From the NCBI GenBank assembly GCA_013180625.2, contig SNVD02001174.1, positions 62,001 to 126,000 of the forward strand: a DNA stretch of 64,000 bases, read 5' to 3'. A model generated the notes under the pieces. That model saw only the letters and a list, made by a program, of their open reading frames with translations, was not told where the DNA came from and did no database searches. The first letter of the stretch is position 1. Each line of letters opens with the position of its first letter. Both the position numbers and the translations under genes were made by a program. Positions 1-10,425 of this stretch are shown here, in pieces. The DNA comes from Boswellia sacra (lineage: Eukaryota > Streptophyta > Magnoliopsida > Sapindales > Burseraceae).

Positions 1-577
1 TAACTTACGGTAAGGTGATATTTTTCTGGTCTATTAGAAGCTTTTGCTACGCATTGCAGGGGCTAATATGCAAAAAGGTAAGATCTCTAATGGTGCCATA
101 AATTTTTTCCACATATGGATGCATGAAAAACAATAAGCAAAACATTTTTTTTTCGGCAAAAGGAAAAGTAGATATATATTTGAGTGTAAGGCCCAGGAAG
201 TGAGCAGCTTACTCGAGAGTGAAAAGATGAGCGAGAAGGAGAGAGATGGTGGCGTTGGTGGGGTAAGCAGGAGTAATGACGGGGCAATCTCATGAAATTT
301 ACATTAAAAGAAAACAAGAAAAAAAGAAAGAAAATAACATTTGACTTGTCAGCTAAAGAACCTAGAGATCAATTGCGTTGCAGTGATCAGGATTACTATA
401 GGTGGGTAAGCGTTTACTTGGACTGAGAGGCTCACACTGTTGCAGCTTTTCAGAGTTAAAGAAATTGATTTCAAATGATGAATTTTTAAACTCGGCATTG
501 GCATTTCCATTCAGACCTTTCAAAGTTGTGTGCGTGTTTCAATGAATGTTCTATTAAAAAATAGATTATATTGACAG
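1..577. other. Intergenic DNA, no gene recognised
   Basis: No convincing coding region. The longest reading frame here (minus strand, 87-317) is a low-complexity C/T-rich stretch with no recognisable domain. It could be the leader of a gene transcribed off the left edge, but nothing in the window supports that. Confidence 0.5.
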
Positions 578-3351
578 CGTAACACCCCAAATTTTATTAC
601 AATTAATAATAAGGAGGATTTTATGGATTGAATTGAATGAAATAAAAGTATAATTTATTTTGTTGGTGTAATTAATTAGAGTTATTACTGATTTTAAAAG
701 GAGAGAAAATCAAGGCATTTTTTTTGGAAAATTATGCTTGATTAGAGGATATTGAGATAATTAACGATTGATTGGCAATTATTAATTTTATTGATATGAT
801 TATATGAGGCAACTGATTTTGGGATCAATACCTGATTAGGGAATATTGAGAAATTTATTGATTGATTAGAAAAGTTTATTCATGGAAGGAAATATGAGAT
901 TGAGTTGCAATATGAAGCTAAGTAGTCAATTGGGAGTAATTAAGGTAATAAAATAGGGAAAGAATTAATGTATTGCTTGAATTGGAGATTTGTATATTTT
1001 CCTAAAACAAGAGTAGTTTGTGGTTTGATTGCTTTGAGCTCCCAACTCTTCAATGTCAAATTTATATAGAGAAAAACAAAATGTTCTAAACTATATGACT
1101 TTTACATGAGAGACGATGGGCGATAAAGAGTTTGGCTTGAAGAGGAATTTTGTTTGTCTCCATATCGGTAAGTATTTCGGTTAAAAGGATATTGTTTAAT
1201 TGGATTTATATAGAATTTTGTTATCATTTGGATTGCTTATTGAGATATCTTGATTGGCAAAATTGTTGATAAGGATTATTGCATAGGGTGATAAGATGAA
1301 TGTATTAAGAGGATTATATAGGGGTGTTATGATAGTAGGTTATTCTATGAATTTTTACAAGAACTTGCTTTACGATTTTGATCTCATAATTTTTATCACA
1401 TATAAAGTTGTTTTAGCTGCAACAGGATGTTTTAAATGATGGTAAAAGTTTTTTGATTGTTTCAAATAAATGTTTTTTTTGCATACAAGTAGTATATAAA
1501 TATAAACACTTTTATTTGCATATTAAGTATAGCTTTAATAAAAATACCTATTTTTATTGGTATTTTGAAATTAGCATTTAAGTAAGTGATATTCATGTTA
1601 GTGTGTTTTAATTGATAGATGTGAAAACCGTTACGATTCTGAAATTTAAGTTTTACAGTTTTTCATAAATAGAAAGTAATTTCTCTAAATTTGGCCTTTA
1701 AACAACAAAGATCTTTTCAATTTTCTTAAATTGGATATTTAACAAAGTAAGTTATTTCCTAAAAGTTCACTTTCATTTAATTAGTTAATTCCTTTATCAA
1801 AAGGTTAAGATCTACGAAACTTCATATTTTAATGTTTCTCTAAAATGCTTTCTAAATCAATTATCTTGGTTTTAAATATTTTGTAAGAAAATTATTTGTT
1901 TAAAAAATAAAGTTTATATATGAAATTATTATGTAAAGGGTTATTTTAAGTGTTATGATTCCTAAATCTAAGTTTCATAGTTTTTCATAGATAGAAAGTT
2001 GTTTTCTATAAATCTAGTTTTTAAACAATAAAGCACCATTTCAGTTTTATTTCAAGCAAATATTTTTAACAAAGTCAGTTGTTTTGTAAAAGTAAATTTG
2101 TTCATTTAAGTATTTAATTTTTGTCTAAAAGCTAAGATTTACAAAATTTAAGCTTCAATCTTTCTCAAGAAGCATTACAAATCAATTATCTTGGTTTTAA
2201 ATGTTTTCTAAGCAAATGATTTGCTTAAGAAATAAAGTTCATATATGAAATTATTATGCAAAGGTTTATTTTAAGTGTTTTGAGATTTATACGATTTTTG
2301 AAACCAGTATTCTATATTATGTGTTATAATAAGAAAAGAATTTTGCCTCATTGTCTGTAACACCCTTATATGTTATGATATGGCTACATGGAGGCCACCT
2401 CTTGAGACTGTGCAGGGGGCATGAAGTACCACATGCAGTGCAAAGTGCCACATGCAAATGATATGATATGTTATGGTTCCAATTAGACATACGTTTTGAT
2501 GCGCACAAATATGATATGATATGTTTGATCGTAAATCGATCATCTGATATGGTATAACTGTGTGACATGAGCAACTATGAAACTATGCTTTCCGATAATG
2601 TTTTGAGCTACTATGTATACGAGTTTTATGAGCTACTATGAAACTACGTTTTATGATCATGATTTAATGCTTTTATTATATTATGACATTTTCAATTAGT
2701 TATGCTATTTTGCATGTTTTATGAGAATTAATATGATATTTTGTTATGGTAAGTCTAATTTATATTTTTTTTTTATCTTTATTTGCATTAATATGGGTAT
2801 TATTTATTAAGTTCACAGTTTATATTTATGTTGATTATTTCATAAGCTCTCCAATAAAATGTTTTGAAATTAATTTCTTCAAGTATAAGATTACATCATT
2901 ATGTAAAATTATGATTACTAAAGATCTATATTTCATAAAAGGTTTTTAATATAAAAACATGTTAGGATTGATTATGCTTACCGAGTGGATGGCTCACTCC
3001 TTGCCACCAACATTTTTGCAAAGTGATTTTTATTGACAGGGATAGGATGATTGCATATGGGTATTATTGAGTTTTCATGGATTTGAGAGGTTAAATGAAG
3101 TAATTGTCATGGATTTGATTCGAAGCGAAGTTGCATCGACGCTTCCAAACTGTTGTATGCTGATTAGTTAGTTAATGTAAAGTATCGTATTATCATTGTA
3201 ATGGCTACATATACGATATTATTTGAAGTATTTATTTTAGATATTTGATGTGGTATTGGTTGTACAAGTTATTGAAAAAAAAATCAGATGTGATTTTTTT
3301 AGCTACCAGATTGGTCATGTAATCGAAACGTGATAGACATGGGGCATTACA
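578..3351 (+). mobile_element. Probable solo LTR of a Ty3/gypsy element (2.77 kb)
   Basis: The left end reads cGTAACACCCC and the right end GGGGCATTACA, the near-palindromic termini typical of plant Ty3/gypsy LTRs (TGTAACACCC...GGTGTTACA), with the first base mutated. The flanks are gacag (573-577) and gacaa (3352-3356), a 4-of-5 match for a 5-bp target duplication. Near the right end (about 2970-3050) is a segment with the 'gattatgcttaccgagtgg' signature I associate with chromovirus LTRs. There is no primer-binding site, gag or pol, so a solo LTR fits best. Its length is unusual and is partly due to an internal duplication. Confidence 0.6.
1635..2285 (+). repeat. Tandem duplication of about 325 bp inside the solo LTR
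   Basis: Two diverged direct copies (about 1635-1956 and 1957-2285). The shared block atcaattatcttggttttaa begins at 1856 and again at 2181. A shorter, weaker third piece may lie at about 2895-2945. The repeat lies wholly inside the LTR and enlarges it. Confidence 0.75.
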
Positions 3352-3934
3352 GACAAACACTTGAAAAGTGCCGCTGAAACACAGAGAGAGGGAAAATGGT
3401 GCAGAAAAGAAACAATTGTAATTGCATGCATGCGAAATGAATATATATGACAATGTTTTAGGATTCAGGGAAAGAGATGAAAAGTAGCTACTTAAATTTG
3501 ATGTCAAGATCCTTTGATTTAATTTGCTTCTCAATCTACTAAGCCCTTAGGATTCTAGCATTTTCCAAATGATTAGAAGAAAATCGAAATCCTAGAGTGA
3601 ACAATTAACACCCAACACCCCAATACCCCAAAAAGCACCTAAACACCCCAACACCCAACCACCTCGACAAGCACCTAAGAAGAAGTTTGATGGTATTTCA
3701 TTTACCTTTTGTTTTTTCTCATAACAATTATTAAATCATCTCAAACTTGTGTTAAAATAAAGGTAATCATTTTAACTACGCTGTACATGCATATCATTGT
3801 GATTGAATTAAATTGGGAGAATCAGATAAAACATCAAATCACATTTTATCAAATCATAGTCCACAAGATTTCACACCAAACCATAAACTCAAAAAGTTCG
3901 TAATATTGCGCAACAAAGGGATAGAAATTAAAAA
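3352..3934. other. Spacer between solo LTR and B3-like copy A
   Basis: No gene seen. It contains a C-rich, A/C-only stretch at about 3608-3675 made of degenerate 'aacacccc' units. Reading frames here are short and without domains. Confidence 0.5.
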
Positions 3935-4009
3935 TTTGCATGCACTTGCATGTCCACCATCAATAGAGTAGAACATTAATGCATAAAAACACACAATAAA
4001 AGGTAACAT

Positions 4010-4384
4010 TTAAACGCCACGAGTGAAAAAAGCATAACCGATGACAGCTCCAAATAGTGTAATAGGAGTTGCGACTTTGACCTTGAACTTTCTTCTCTTG
4101 TAGCTCCATCCATTTCTTTGAAGAATCCCACCTTGAAAGCACCCCCTACATTCTTATCCCTAACGAAATTTCGCTAACCAGCAACAGGCTTTTTATACTT
4201 GCCGCTGCGAATGCACAATTGGAAAAGACGCCTCCTGTTTTCATCATCGAACATCCAGATATTTTTATCGAGCCTACCTTCTGCAAAAACTGGGAATTCG
4301 TCAAAGATTTAGTTTCCATCAACAACCTATGATTAGCATCTGAACCAGTTACAATTTTGGAGGAGAAAGGTTCAGGATCAGCCA
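4010..4384 (-). pseudogene. B3-domain-like gene, copy A (broken)
   Basis: A small gene starting MADPEPFSSKIVTGSDANH at the ATG ending at 4384. A one-base loss just after METKSL shifts the frame. The second frame continues with DEFPVF and then a block ending in R-S-G-K-Y-K-K-P, 'AG*RNFVRDKNV' and VGFFKEMDGAT. The 'GW..FVrdknv' pattern followed by a GFFKE strand resembles the C-terminal half of plant B3 DNA-binding domains, in which a GW..FV motif precedes a GD.v.F strand; this is family knowledge and an inference. The W codon of that motif is TAG here. The gene therefore has a frameshift and a stop and is dead. Its leader at 4443-4456 is the target of the LINE insertion. Copies B and C are its paralogues. 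A different small plant domain is not excluded. Confidence 0.5.
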
Positions 4385-4442
4385 TGGCAAGCTGTTGGCT
4401 AGCACAGTGGAGAAGAGGAAGAAAGAAGAGATTGGGGTGTGC

Positions 4443-4456
4443 GTGTTCCGTGCTGT
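4443..4456. repeat. Target site duplication of the LINE, left copy
   Basis: The 14-mer gtgttccgtgctgt occurs here and again at 6949-6962, directly after the poly(A) tail of the inserted element. The match is perfect. Confidence 0.9.
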
Positions 4457-4673
4457 AAAAATTCACATATCATGAGTTCTATACAAAGACAAGGATAAAA
4501 ACAACCAACGACCAGGAGTTTAACCAGAGAATAAAAGAAAGAGGAAGTAGTTATATATTAAGAACTCAAGGATAGCCACATGCAGATCTCTAGAGACCAT
4601 AAGACAACCTCTGACACGACGAAATGGACAATTGTGAGAGTTGGGGAACAAGCCTTAGGGGGTTGAATGTGAC

Positions 4674-4702
4674 AGGGTTTAGGGTTTAGGGTTTTAGGGA
4701 GG
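4674..4702 (+). repeat. Short telomere-like repeat in LINE leader
   Basis: About three and a half head-to-tail units of the plant telomere motif GGGTTTA, slightly imperfect, followed by a gggagggaggg run. It may be a promoter telo-box type motif of the LINE rather than a chromosomal telomere trace. Confidence 0.65.
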
Positions 4703-5570
4703 GAGGGAAATTTTTTCTCTCAACTAGGTCGCCGGAAAATACTATTCATTCCGGCCGTTTGACAAATCAGCCTCTCAAATTTATGTATGTGGTAGATCGG
4801 GATACCCTGAAGACACTTTCCTTCTTGAGCCTCATCAAAATCTTGCCGGAAAGCGTTCAAAATTGCTCTTAACCGCTACCGGATTTACTATTCATTCGTA
4901 ACGACCAACACGTGAATAGTCACCGCCATCACCACTGCCTTCGCCTTGCCTCGATCTTCATTTTCTCCTTCAGCGCCACCATCTGGTTCGGCTCACAACA
5001 CCTCCGTCCACGGCGTTGAAGTTTCGGTTGTTTTACTATTTATCACCACGGTGTGGCGCGTAAATAGTCACCGCCTTTACCATCGCCTTTGTTTAAGCCC
5101 GATCTACAACTTTCCCTTCAGCACTAATACCTGATTCCATTGCTATCTCCTCCGTCAAGGGCTGTTTAGTTTACTGTTTCAGCCGCTCCTCCGGCGAGCG
5201 GCAAGTGGATTGTCATCTCCTGCACAGAATTGTAGATGAAGCACCGCTGGTCAATTTTCTCTTCTGTTGCATTATCAGATTCTAAGCAAATCAGCCAGAA
5301 ATCGCGATTAAAGTTTCGGAAGACACTTTTCCGGTAGCGGCGACACTGTTCATCCGGCGCACTATTTACCAAATTTTTTTCAGTTTGCTCATCGGGTTAT
5401 TCCACGCAAGTTTCCTTCTTGACCGCTTCCTTGATTCCTTGTGGATTATTGTTTTTTTTAAAAAGAGCTGACGACGACTTTGGAAGCCAAGCCGCTTCGG
5501 TGCCTGGTTTGCTTTCGTTTTCCATCTCTTTTTTATGAGTTTGCATTATATTTGATTCGTATTTCACTTG

Positions 5571-6707
5571 ATGGATGCACCCAAGTCAACTGCTGGCTCT
5601 TGGGCTGATAAAATCAAGATCACTGATTCGAGTACCTGATGCAAATTGAATCCGGTTACTCCTAAGAAACCGGGTACAATCCTTGAGATTCCAGATGAGA
5701 TTGTCGATGAGAATGTGACCGAATGGCGTAGATGTCTTGTCGGCTTCTTTCCCAGATATGTGATGCCTTATCATGCTGCATGTTCGATAGCCATGCGTGC
5801 ATGGAAATCTAGCGGCCTAGAGGACGTTCGCTCTACAGACACGGGCTTTCTCCTCTTTTGTTTTCGAACTGAGGATGAGGTTCATGCTATCATTGCTCAC
5901 GGTCCTTGGATGTTTGGAGGTAAAAACATTTTCTTACAGCCTTGGCATCCACATTTGAATTTTAATGCGGATCAAGTAGCGGAATTTCCCGTTTGGATCC
6001 GATTATATGGCCTGCCGTTTCCTTTATGGACAACCAAAGGCCTTAGTATTGTTTCCAGCATGGTTGGAGAGCCTATTTCTTGTGACAAGATGACTTCTGA
6101 TCTTTCTAGATTAGAATATGCGAGGGTATGTGTTCTTCTTGATGCAACCCACCCTCCGATTAAGAAGTTTGAGTTCAGATGCAAACTCTTTCCAGAGCCC
6201 ATTCAAATTCAAGTTGAATATGAGTGGGTTCCAAAACATTATCTCAAATGTTGCAGGTTTGGTCATCGTTGTCCAGAATCGATAAAGACTTCAAGTCCAA
6301 ATAAGAATGAGGCTAGCACCTCTGATAGTGCCCCTTTGAGAAAAGAAAAGGATGTGACCAAAGTTATTGATTACACCAAAATAGTTACTATCCCAGTAGT
6401 TTCTGCAGTGCAAGTTGAGCCTCCGAAGGCTACTACAGTTCCGAGTGTAGAGTCAGTTTCAGATTCTGATTCTCCATCTCCTTTTGCGACTGACGAGGGT
6501 AGACTTTTGGGTACTATCAAATGTTCTACAAATCGTGAGGCATCTATTTCCTCAGGGTGGATACCTACTGAGTCTTCTCCCACTCGTTTTGAGCCTTTGA
6601 TTGGGCTCAGTGAGGATGGTCAATCTGATAGGATTGACCATACTCATTCGGACACCCCAGCTACCCCGGTAAAGAAGGGTAAGAAGAAGAAAAACAAGAA
6701 AGGTTAA
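5571..6707 (+). pseudogene. LINE ORF1 protein with DUF4283-type domain, one internal stop
   Basis: This is the likely nucleic-acid-binding ORF1 protein of a plant L1 LINE. From the ATG at 5571 the frame runs 22 codons (start MDAPKSTAGSWADKI), meets one TGA at 5637-5639 and then stays open for 355 codons to TAA at 6705-6707. After the stop come TEWRRCLVGFFP, a GPWMFGGKNIFLQPW block and FPVWIRLYGLPFPLW, which match the DUF4283 fold of plant LINE ORF1 proteins. VPKHYLKCCRFGHRCP follows and resembles the usual zinc knuckle, but the first cysteine of the C-x2-C pair is not in place. The C-terminal third is low in complexity, rich in S, T and K, and ends in a lysine cluster (KKGKKKKNKKG). The single stop suggests a fairly recent insertion. 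Confidence 0.8.
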
Positions 6708-6962
6708 AGCTCTTGTATTTTTATGTTTTAGACCGTTTGTGATCATTTCTCTTCTATGTTGTTAAGGCCGTTTGTGGCTTTTTTACTTTGTTTAGGCCGC
6801 TTGTGACCTTCGTTTTCTATCTTTTTGTTGGATTGTTTGTTTGGACTTTACGTCCCTTTGTAATTCTTGGGGTATGCCCATCGGATTTTTGTACATTATA
6901 ACTTTTTTGGATTTATATTACTAAGTAACTTTTCCAAAAAAAAAAAAAGTGTTCCGTGCTGT

Positions 6963-7259
6963 GCTATAGCATAGATTAGCTATTTATAAATTGTAATAAG
7001 AGAAATTAAGTAGGAGGTGAAAGAAAAGGAGAAGTGATCAGTGGATAGAAAGATGAAAATCACATCATAGGGTCTACTAAGGGGACATATAATGGTTCCT
7101 TTAAAGGTGCTTTTGTTCCCCTTTTTCTCTTTTTCCCACATTAATTTTTATTTTTAAAACTGCAAAAATGCATTTGTTAAAGATGATATCTTGGCTATTG
7201 GGAATGCCTGGATTCCAATATGCCAAGTGATTGCTGATTGCTCAAACATTATAAAAATG
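6963..7259. other. Upstream flank of B3-like copy A (palindrome left arm)
   Basis: No gene. Read on the minus strand, 7160-7260 matches the plus strand at about 15285-15330, and 6963-6985 resumes the copy A leader interrupted by the LINE. A stretch near 7190-7250 is absent from the other arm. Confidence 0.6.
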
Positions 7260-7272
7260 AAGTGACATACAC

Positions 7273-7484
7273 TTTTTTTTTTTGTAACCGAGGTGTCCGG
7301 ACTAGCTTACGCGTACCACGATTAATCCTCGGAGGAGATTAGCGCAACCACAACCCACTGTCACGGTCTCCCACTTAAATCATGGAGGAGGCCATTGTGG
7401 AGACTCGAACCCAGGACTTCACCATTGGTGCTGTACCAACTCCATCCTGGCCCGCTTCACCACTTGAACCAACTCATTGTGAGT
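7273..7484 (-). mobile_element. tRNA-derived SINE
   Basis: A 212-bp element flanked by a perfect 13-bp duplication, aagtgacatacac, at 7260-7272 and 7485-7497. On the minus strand it begins with a tRNA-like head: an A-box-like 'ggttcaagtggtgaagcggg' near 7475 and a B-box-like 'gggttcgagtctcc' near 7412. It ends in a poly(A) tail, seen as a T run at 7273-7283 on the plus strand. No protein is encoded; mobility depends on a LINE. The opposite palindrome arm has the same target sequence without the insertion. Confidence 0.85.
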
Positions 7485-8411
7485 AAGTGACATACACATT
7501 CTTTCTCAATGTGTAAAAATGCATTTGTTAGAGATAATCTGAAAAAATGTGTAAAAACAAGGTGACATACACTTGAAGGGGTGAGGTTGTGTTAATTATA
7601 CAACCGAAAGGGTCAAATATATCTTAGGTGTGTGGGTCTCCACTAAAGAGCTCCTTTTTACGTTTTGGTCGACAAAAAACATCTCTTTTGACAAGACTCA
7701 CTACAAGAATTTTTTAAATATTTGTCACTTTACAATTTTTTATTTGGTAGTTTTTTAAAAAAGTGAGAAATATAACACTAATCTAGAAGTCAAATCTACA
7801 TTTCCTTCATATTTGTCACTCTTTTTTACTTTATTATATATTTATCACATTTTTAGACAGTAATAAGTATGCACAGAAATATAATAATATATAAAATTTT
7901 AAAATAAATAACATGTAATTAATTTTTTTATGAAATAAGAAATAAATTTTAATTTTAATTTTAATTCATCGATAAATATAAATTTTTAAACAAAATTTAA
8001 AGAAATAAATAAAATAATGTAAAAATTTGGAAGTTAAGGAAATGAATGAATGAATTATTTATTTAAAAAACTTATGAATTATGAATATATAAAAATCATT
8101 GTTAAATAATATAATTTTATGTTTAAAAAGTTATTAATTAAAATTAAAAATTAAAAATGTAAGAAAGTGAAAATTAATGAATAAACTTTACATCCAAAAC
8201 TACGTCGTTTTGGTTGAAAGAAGGGCAAAATAAAAAATGAAGAGGGATGTTCTCTGTTTTATTGTCTGCCGCCACTACCACCTCCATCGATATCTTCCAT
8301 TCCACCAACACCACCATAGCCTAGGGTTTTATTGTCTGCCGCTGTCCTACTCGTCTCCTTTTTCATATTCCTACTCTATCTCTCGATCTTACCCTCTAAC
8401 TCGCGCGAATC

Positions 8412-8933
8412 CGCCTCAATCACATCCGAGTCAAATCCTCTCTGAGGCCCATGCTCGACCTGTCGTTCTGCCTCGCCATCAAGGTCCACAACAGAGATTT
8501 CTTTTCTTTGAAGTATGAGTCGCTGGCCGTTTCGGTTGGTTACAGAGGGAGAGAGATAGGGTTGGTGAGGTCTGAAGGAGCCGAGGTGAGAGCGAGAGGG
8601 AAATCCTATGTGAATGCAACGCTGGAGCTCGATGGCCTTAAGGTCATTCATGACGTTATTTACTTGATCGAGGATTTGACCAAGAGCGTCATACCCTTTG
8701 AGACTGATACTGAGATTAAAGGCCAGCTCGGCCTCTTCTTCATCGAAATCCCTCTTAAGGTCTTTTTCTTTTCTTTGCTTTTCTTTATTTTTTTAAAAAT
8801 CAATTTTAGGAAAATTAGAAATGTTGCGGATGCATTTAATTGTGTTCCTGAAATGTTTCAGGCGAGACTCTCATGTGAGGTGTATGTAAATACGAACGAT
8901 CAAACCATTATCCGTCAAGATTGTTACGCGGAG
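8412..8933 (+). pseudogene. Captured LEA2 (NDR1/HIN1-like) gene fragment
   Basis: Two exon-like blocks, 8412-8759 and 8862-8933, separated by a GT-AG intron of 102 bp. The first contains KVHNRDFFSLKYESLAVSVG followed by YRGREIGLV, RARGKSYVNATLELDG and IKGQLGLFFIEIPLK. The second starts ARLSCEVYVNTNDQT and ends IIRQDCYAE. This is the LEA_2 domain as found in plant membrane-anchored NHL/LEA2 proteins. The N-terminal cytosolic tail and membrane anchor are absent: a TAA stops the frame just upstream. After the second block another GT follows, so the native stop is missing. Both exons start in phase 0. It lies near the left end of CACTA-1 and is a captured fragment, not a working gene. Confidence 0.72.
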
Positions 8934-9675
8934 GTGAGCTCTATACAAGCGAATTCTGGTGTTGGGGACTTGTCATCAAGTTGTGTGGCTGATGTATTTG
9001 GATCGACCAGTTGTTATTTTTTTTTGTTTGATTTGTTTTTTGTTTTTTTTTGTTTTCTGTTTAGACAGAACCAATTTTTTGTTTAAAATTTTTGAATATG
9101 ATTTTCGGATATTTTGTTTGGTTGGTCTGCTCTAGTTGCACGCTACATCTTCCATTCTACTCCACCTCCAGCTCCCAATTAACTTTTTATACACCAAAAG
9201 TATGTTCTTTCTTCCTTATATACTATACAGGTTCACAGGTTTATACTCTCCATTCATAATTGCTAGATTAACGTTTCCTCTGTTCTCTTTTTGTTGTATT
9301 GATATTATTAAAGGTTGATAATTGAGGAATTTCCAGAAAGTAGGAAATAATTATTTGGCTTTGGTTTGTGACTATAGATAAATGCTTTTGTCTTGACTGG
9401 ATTTGATTGCTTTTGCTTTATTTTATGTGCTTCGGGTTGCTTTATTCTATATGTTTGGGGTTGGTGATTGTAAATAGAAATCTATAATTTGTTGTGAAAC
9501 CGTTAGAGGGAGATTTACTAATTAATAATCTATAGAGAGATTTAGTAATTAATAATCTATAGATTGACCTAATATAATTCCTAAGTATTGAAGACAATTA
9601 ACTAATTTCTCAATTTAATGCTTAGTTCTGTTTTTATTGATGTTGATAATTTTTTATTTTCATTGATCTGTATAG

Positions 9676-9894
9676 GTTAAAGTGAAAATGGTCTCATAGA
9701 TTGATCATGATCATTCGAGGGCCGCCAAGAGGCTATCAATGTCTATTGGAGATATTTTAGGTGCTGGAAATGGAAGAGATGATGTGTAGTTAATGAGAGT
9801 TATAATTTGTTTCGCTAGATTATTAGATAAGCAACTGTAGAAGTTTACTGCATTTTATATTGATAAAGAAGTAGATTATGTCATCAGATTAAAG
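9676..9894 (+). pseudogene. Captured exon, SPX-like end (uncertain)
   Basis: A 219-bp (73-codon) phase-0 block preceded by 'tatag' and followed by 'gtagtc', so it looks like a spliced exon. The frame contains RAAKRLSMSIGDILGAGNG and then FARLLDKQL*KFTAFYIDKE and VDYVIRLK. Its three stops are all TAG codons. The second half resembles the segment of SPX domains where an acidic/lysine helix ends in a '(D/E)(F/Y)VIRLKEL' pattern, but I cannot place the first half. It is next to the UPL3 exons and in a compatible phase. Treat the product name as a guess and the exon character as likely. Confidence 0.4.
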
Positions 9895-10012
9895 GTAGTC
9901 CTTCTAGCGCCATTTAATTTTATAATGCTTGGTTATAGATTCATGACTAGAGAAATACCTTCCCATTTGGTATTCTCTTAATATCATCATCAGCAATTTG
10001 TTGTGTTTGTAG

Positions 10013-10425
10013 GTGTTGGACCATGCTTCTGTTTGTTTGACTTGAATTGCTGAAGCATTTGCATCGTCTCTAGATAAGTTGGATAAGTTATGCAATCATG
10101 GACTGGTCACACAAGCTGCTTCTCTCATTTCAACCAGTAATGCTGGTGGTGGACAGGCATCTCTTAGCACGCCGACATATACAGTAAATTTGATTTCTAC
10201 TGTCATACATTGATTTTTATAAGCAGTGAATGAAGGCAATAATTTTGATTTTTTTAAATGCAGGGTTTAATCCGATTGCTTTCTACTTGTGTTAGTGGTT
10301 CCCCTCTTGGTGCTAAAACTTTGCTTCTTTTAGGGATCAGTGGCATTCTTAAAGATATACTATCAGGGTCTGGTGATTCTGCTAGCACATCTGTTCCACC
10401 AGCTTTGAGTAGACCAGCAGAGCAG
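10013..10425 (+). pseudogene. UPL3: Captured UPL3 (HECT E3 ubiquitin ligase) exons
   Basis: Two exons, 10013-10183 and 10264-10425, with a GT-AG intron of 80 bp, both in phase 0. Exon one reads VLDHASVCLT*IAEAFASS, then DKLCNHGLVTQAASLIS and GGGQASLSTPTYT. Exon two reads GLIRLLSTCVSGSPLGAKTL, then GISGILKDILSGSG and PALSRPAEQ. This matches the armadillo-repeat region near the N-terminal half of plant UPL3 (KAKTUS), which supports a HECT ligase. One CGA-to-TGA type stop lies in exon one (T*IAEA). No HECT domain or further UPL3 sequence follows. Retention of an intron shows capture from genomic DNA, not from mRNA. Confidence 0.85.

Larger units (their letters stand above)
4457..6948 (+). mobile_element. 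ORF1-only L1-type LINE (non-autonomous retroposon)
   Basis: A 2.49-kb insertion bounded by a perfect 14-bp target duplication and ending in 13 A residues, the hallmarks of target-primed reverse transcription. It has about 1.1 kb of leader, one ORF1-type frame (5571-6707) and a 240-bp tail with three diverged copies of a 'taggccgtttgtga' unit (about 6730-6812). No endonuclease or reverse transcriptase frame (ORF2) follows ORF1. The tail begins within a few bases of the ORF1 stop, so ORF2 is missing without 5' truncation. The insertion sits in the leader of B3-like copy A; copy B shows the corresponding site uninterrupted. It must have been moved by the machinery of a full-length L1. Confidence 0.85.

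Noticed and set aside
87..317. Minus-strand frame at the left edge
   Set aside because: CT-rich low complexity, no domain, no homology that I recognise.
2356..2365. An internal TGTAACACCC that could start a second nested LTR
   Set aside because: No matching right end or target duplication was found; it is probably a chance or duplicated internal motif.
3232..3534. Minus-strand frame of 100 codons
   Set aside because: Straddles the end of the solo LTR and its flank, so it is a chance frame.
4674..4702. A former chromosome end (interstitial telomere)
   Set aside because: Only about 29 bp and located within the leader of a retroposon.
7401..7480. A tRNA gene suggested by a B-box
   Set aside because: No cloverleaf can be drawn, and the 13-bp duplication plus poly(A) tail show a SINE.
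8237..8518. Plus-strand frame of 93 codons at the start of the LEA2 fragment
   Set aside because: Out of frame with the LEA2 domain; the conserved frame is the overlapping one.
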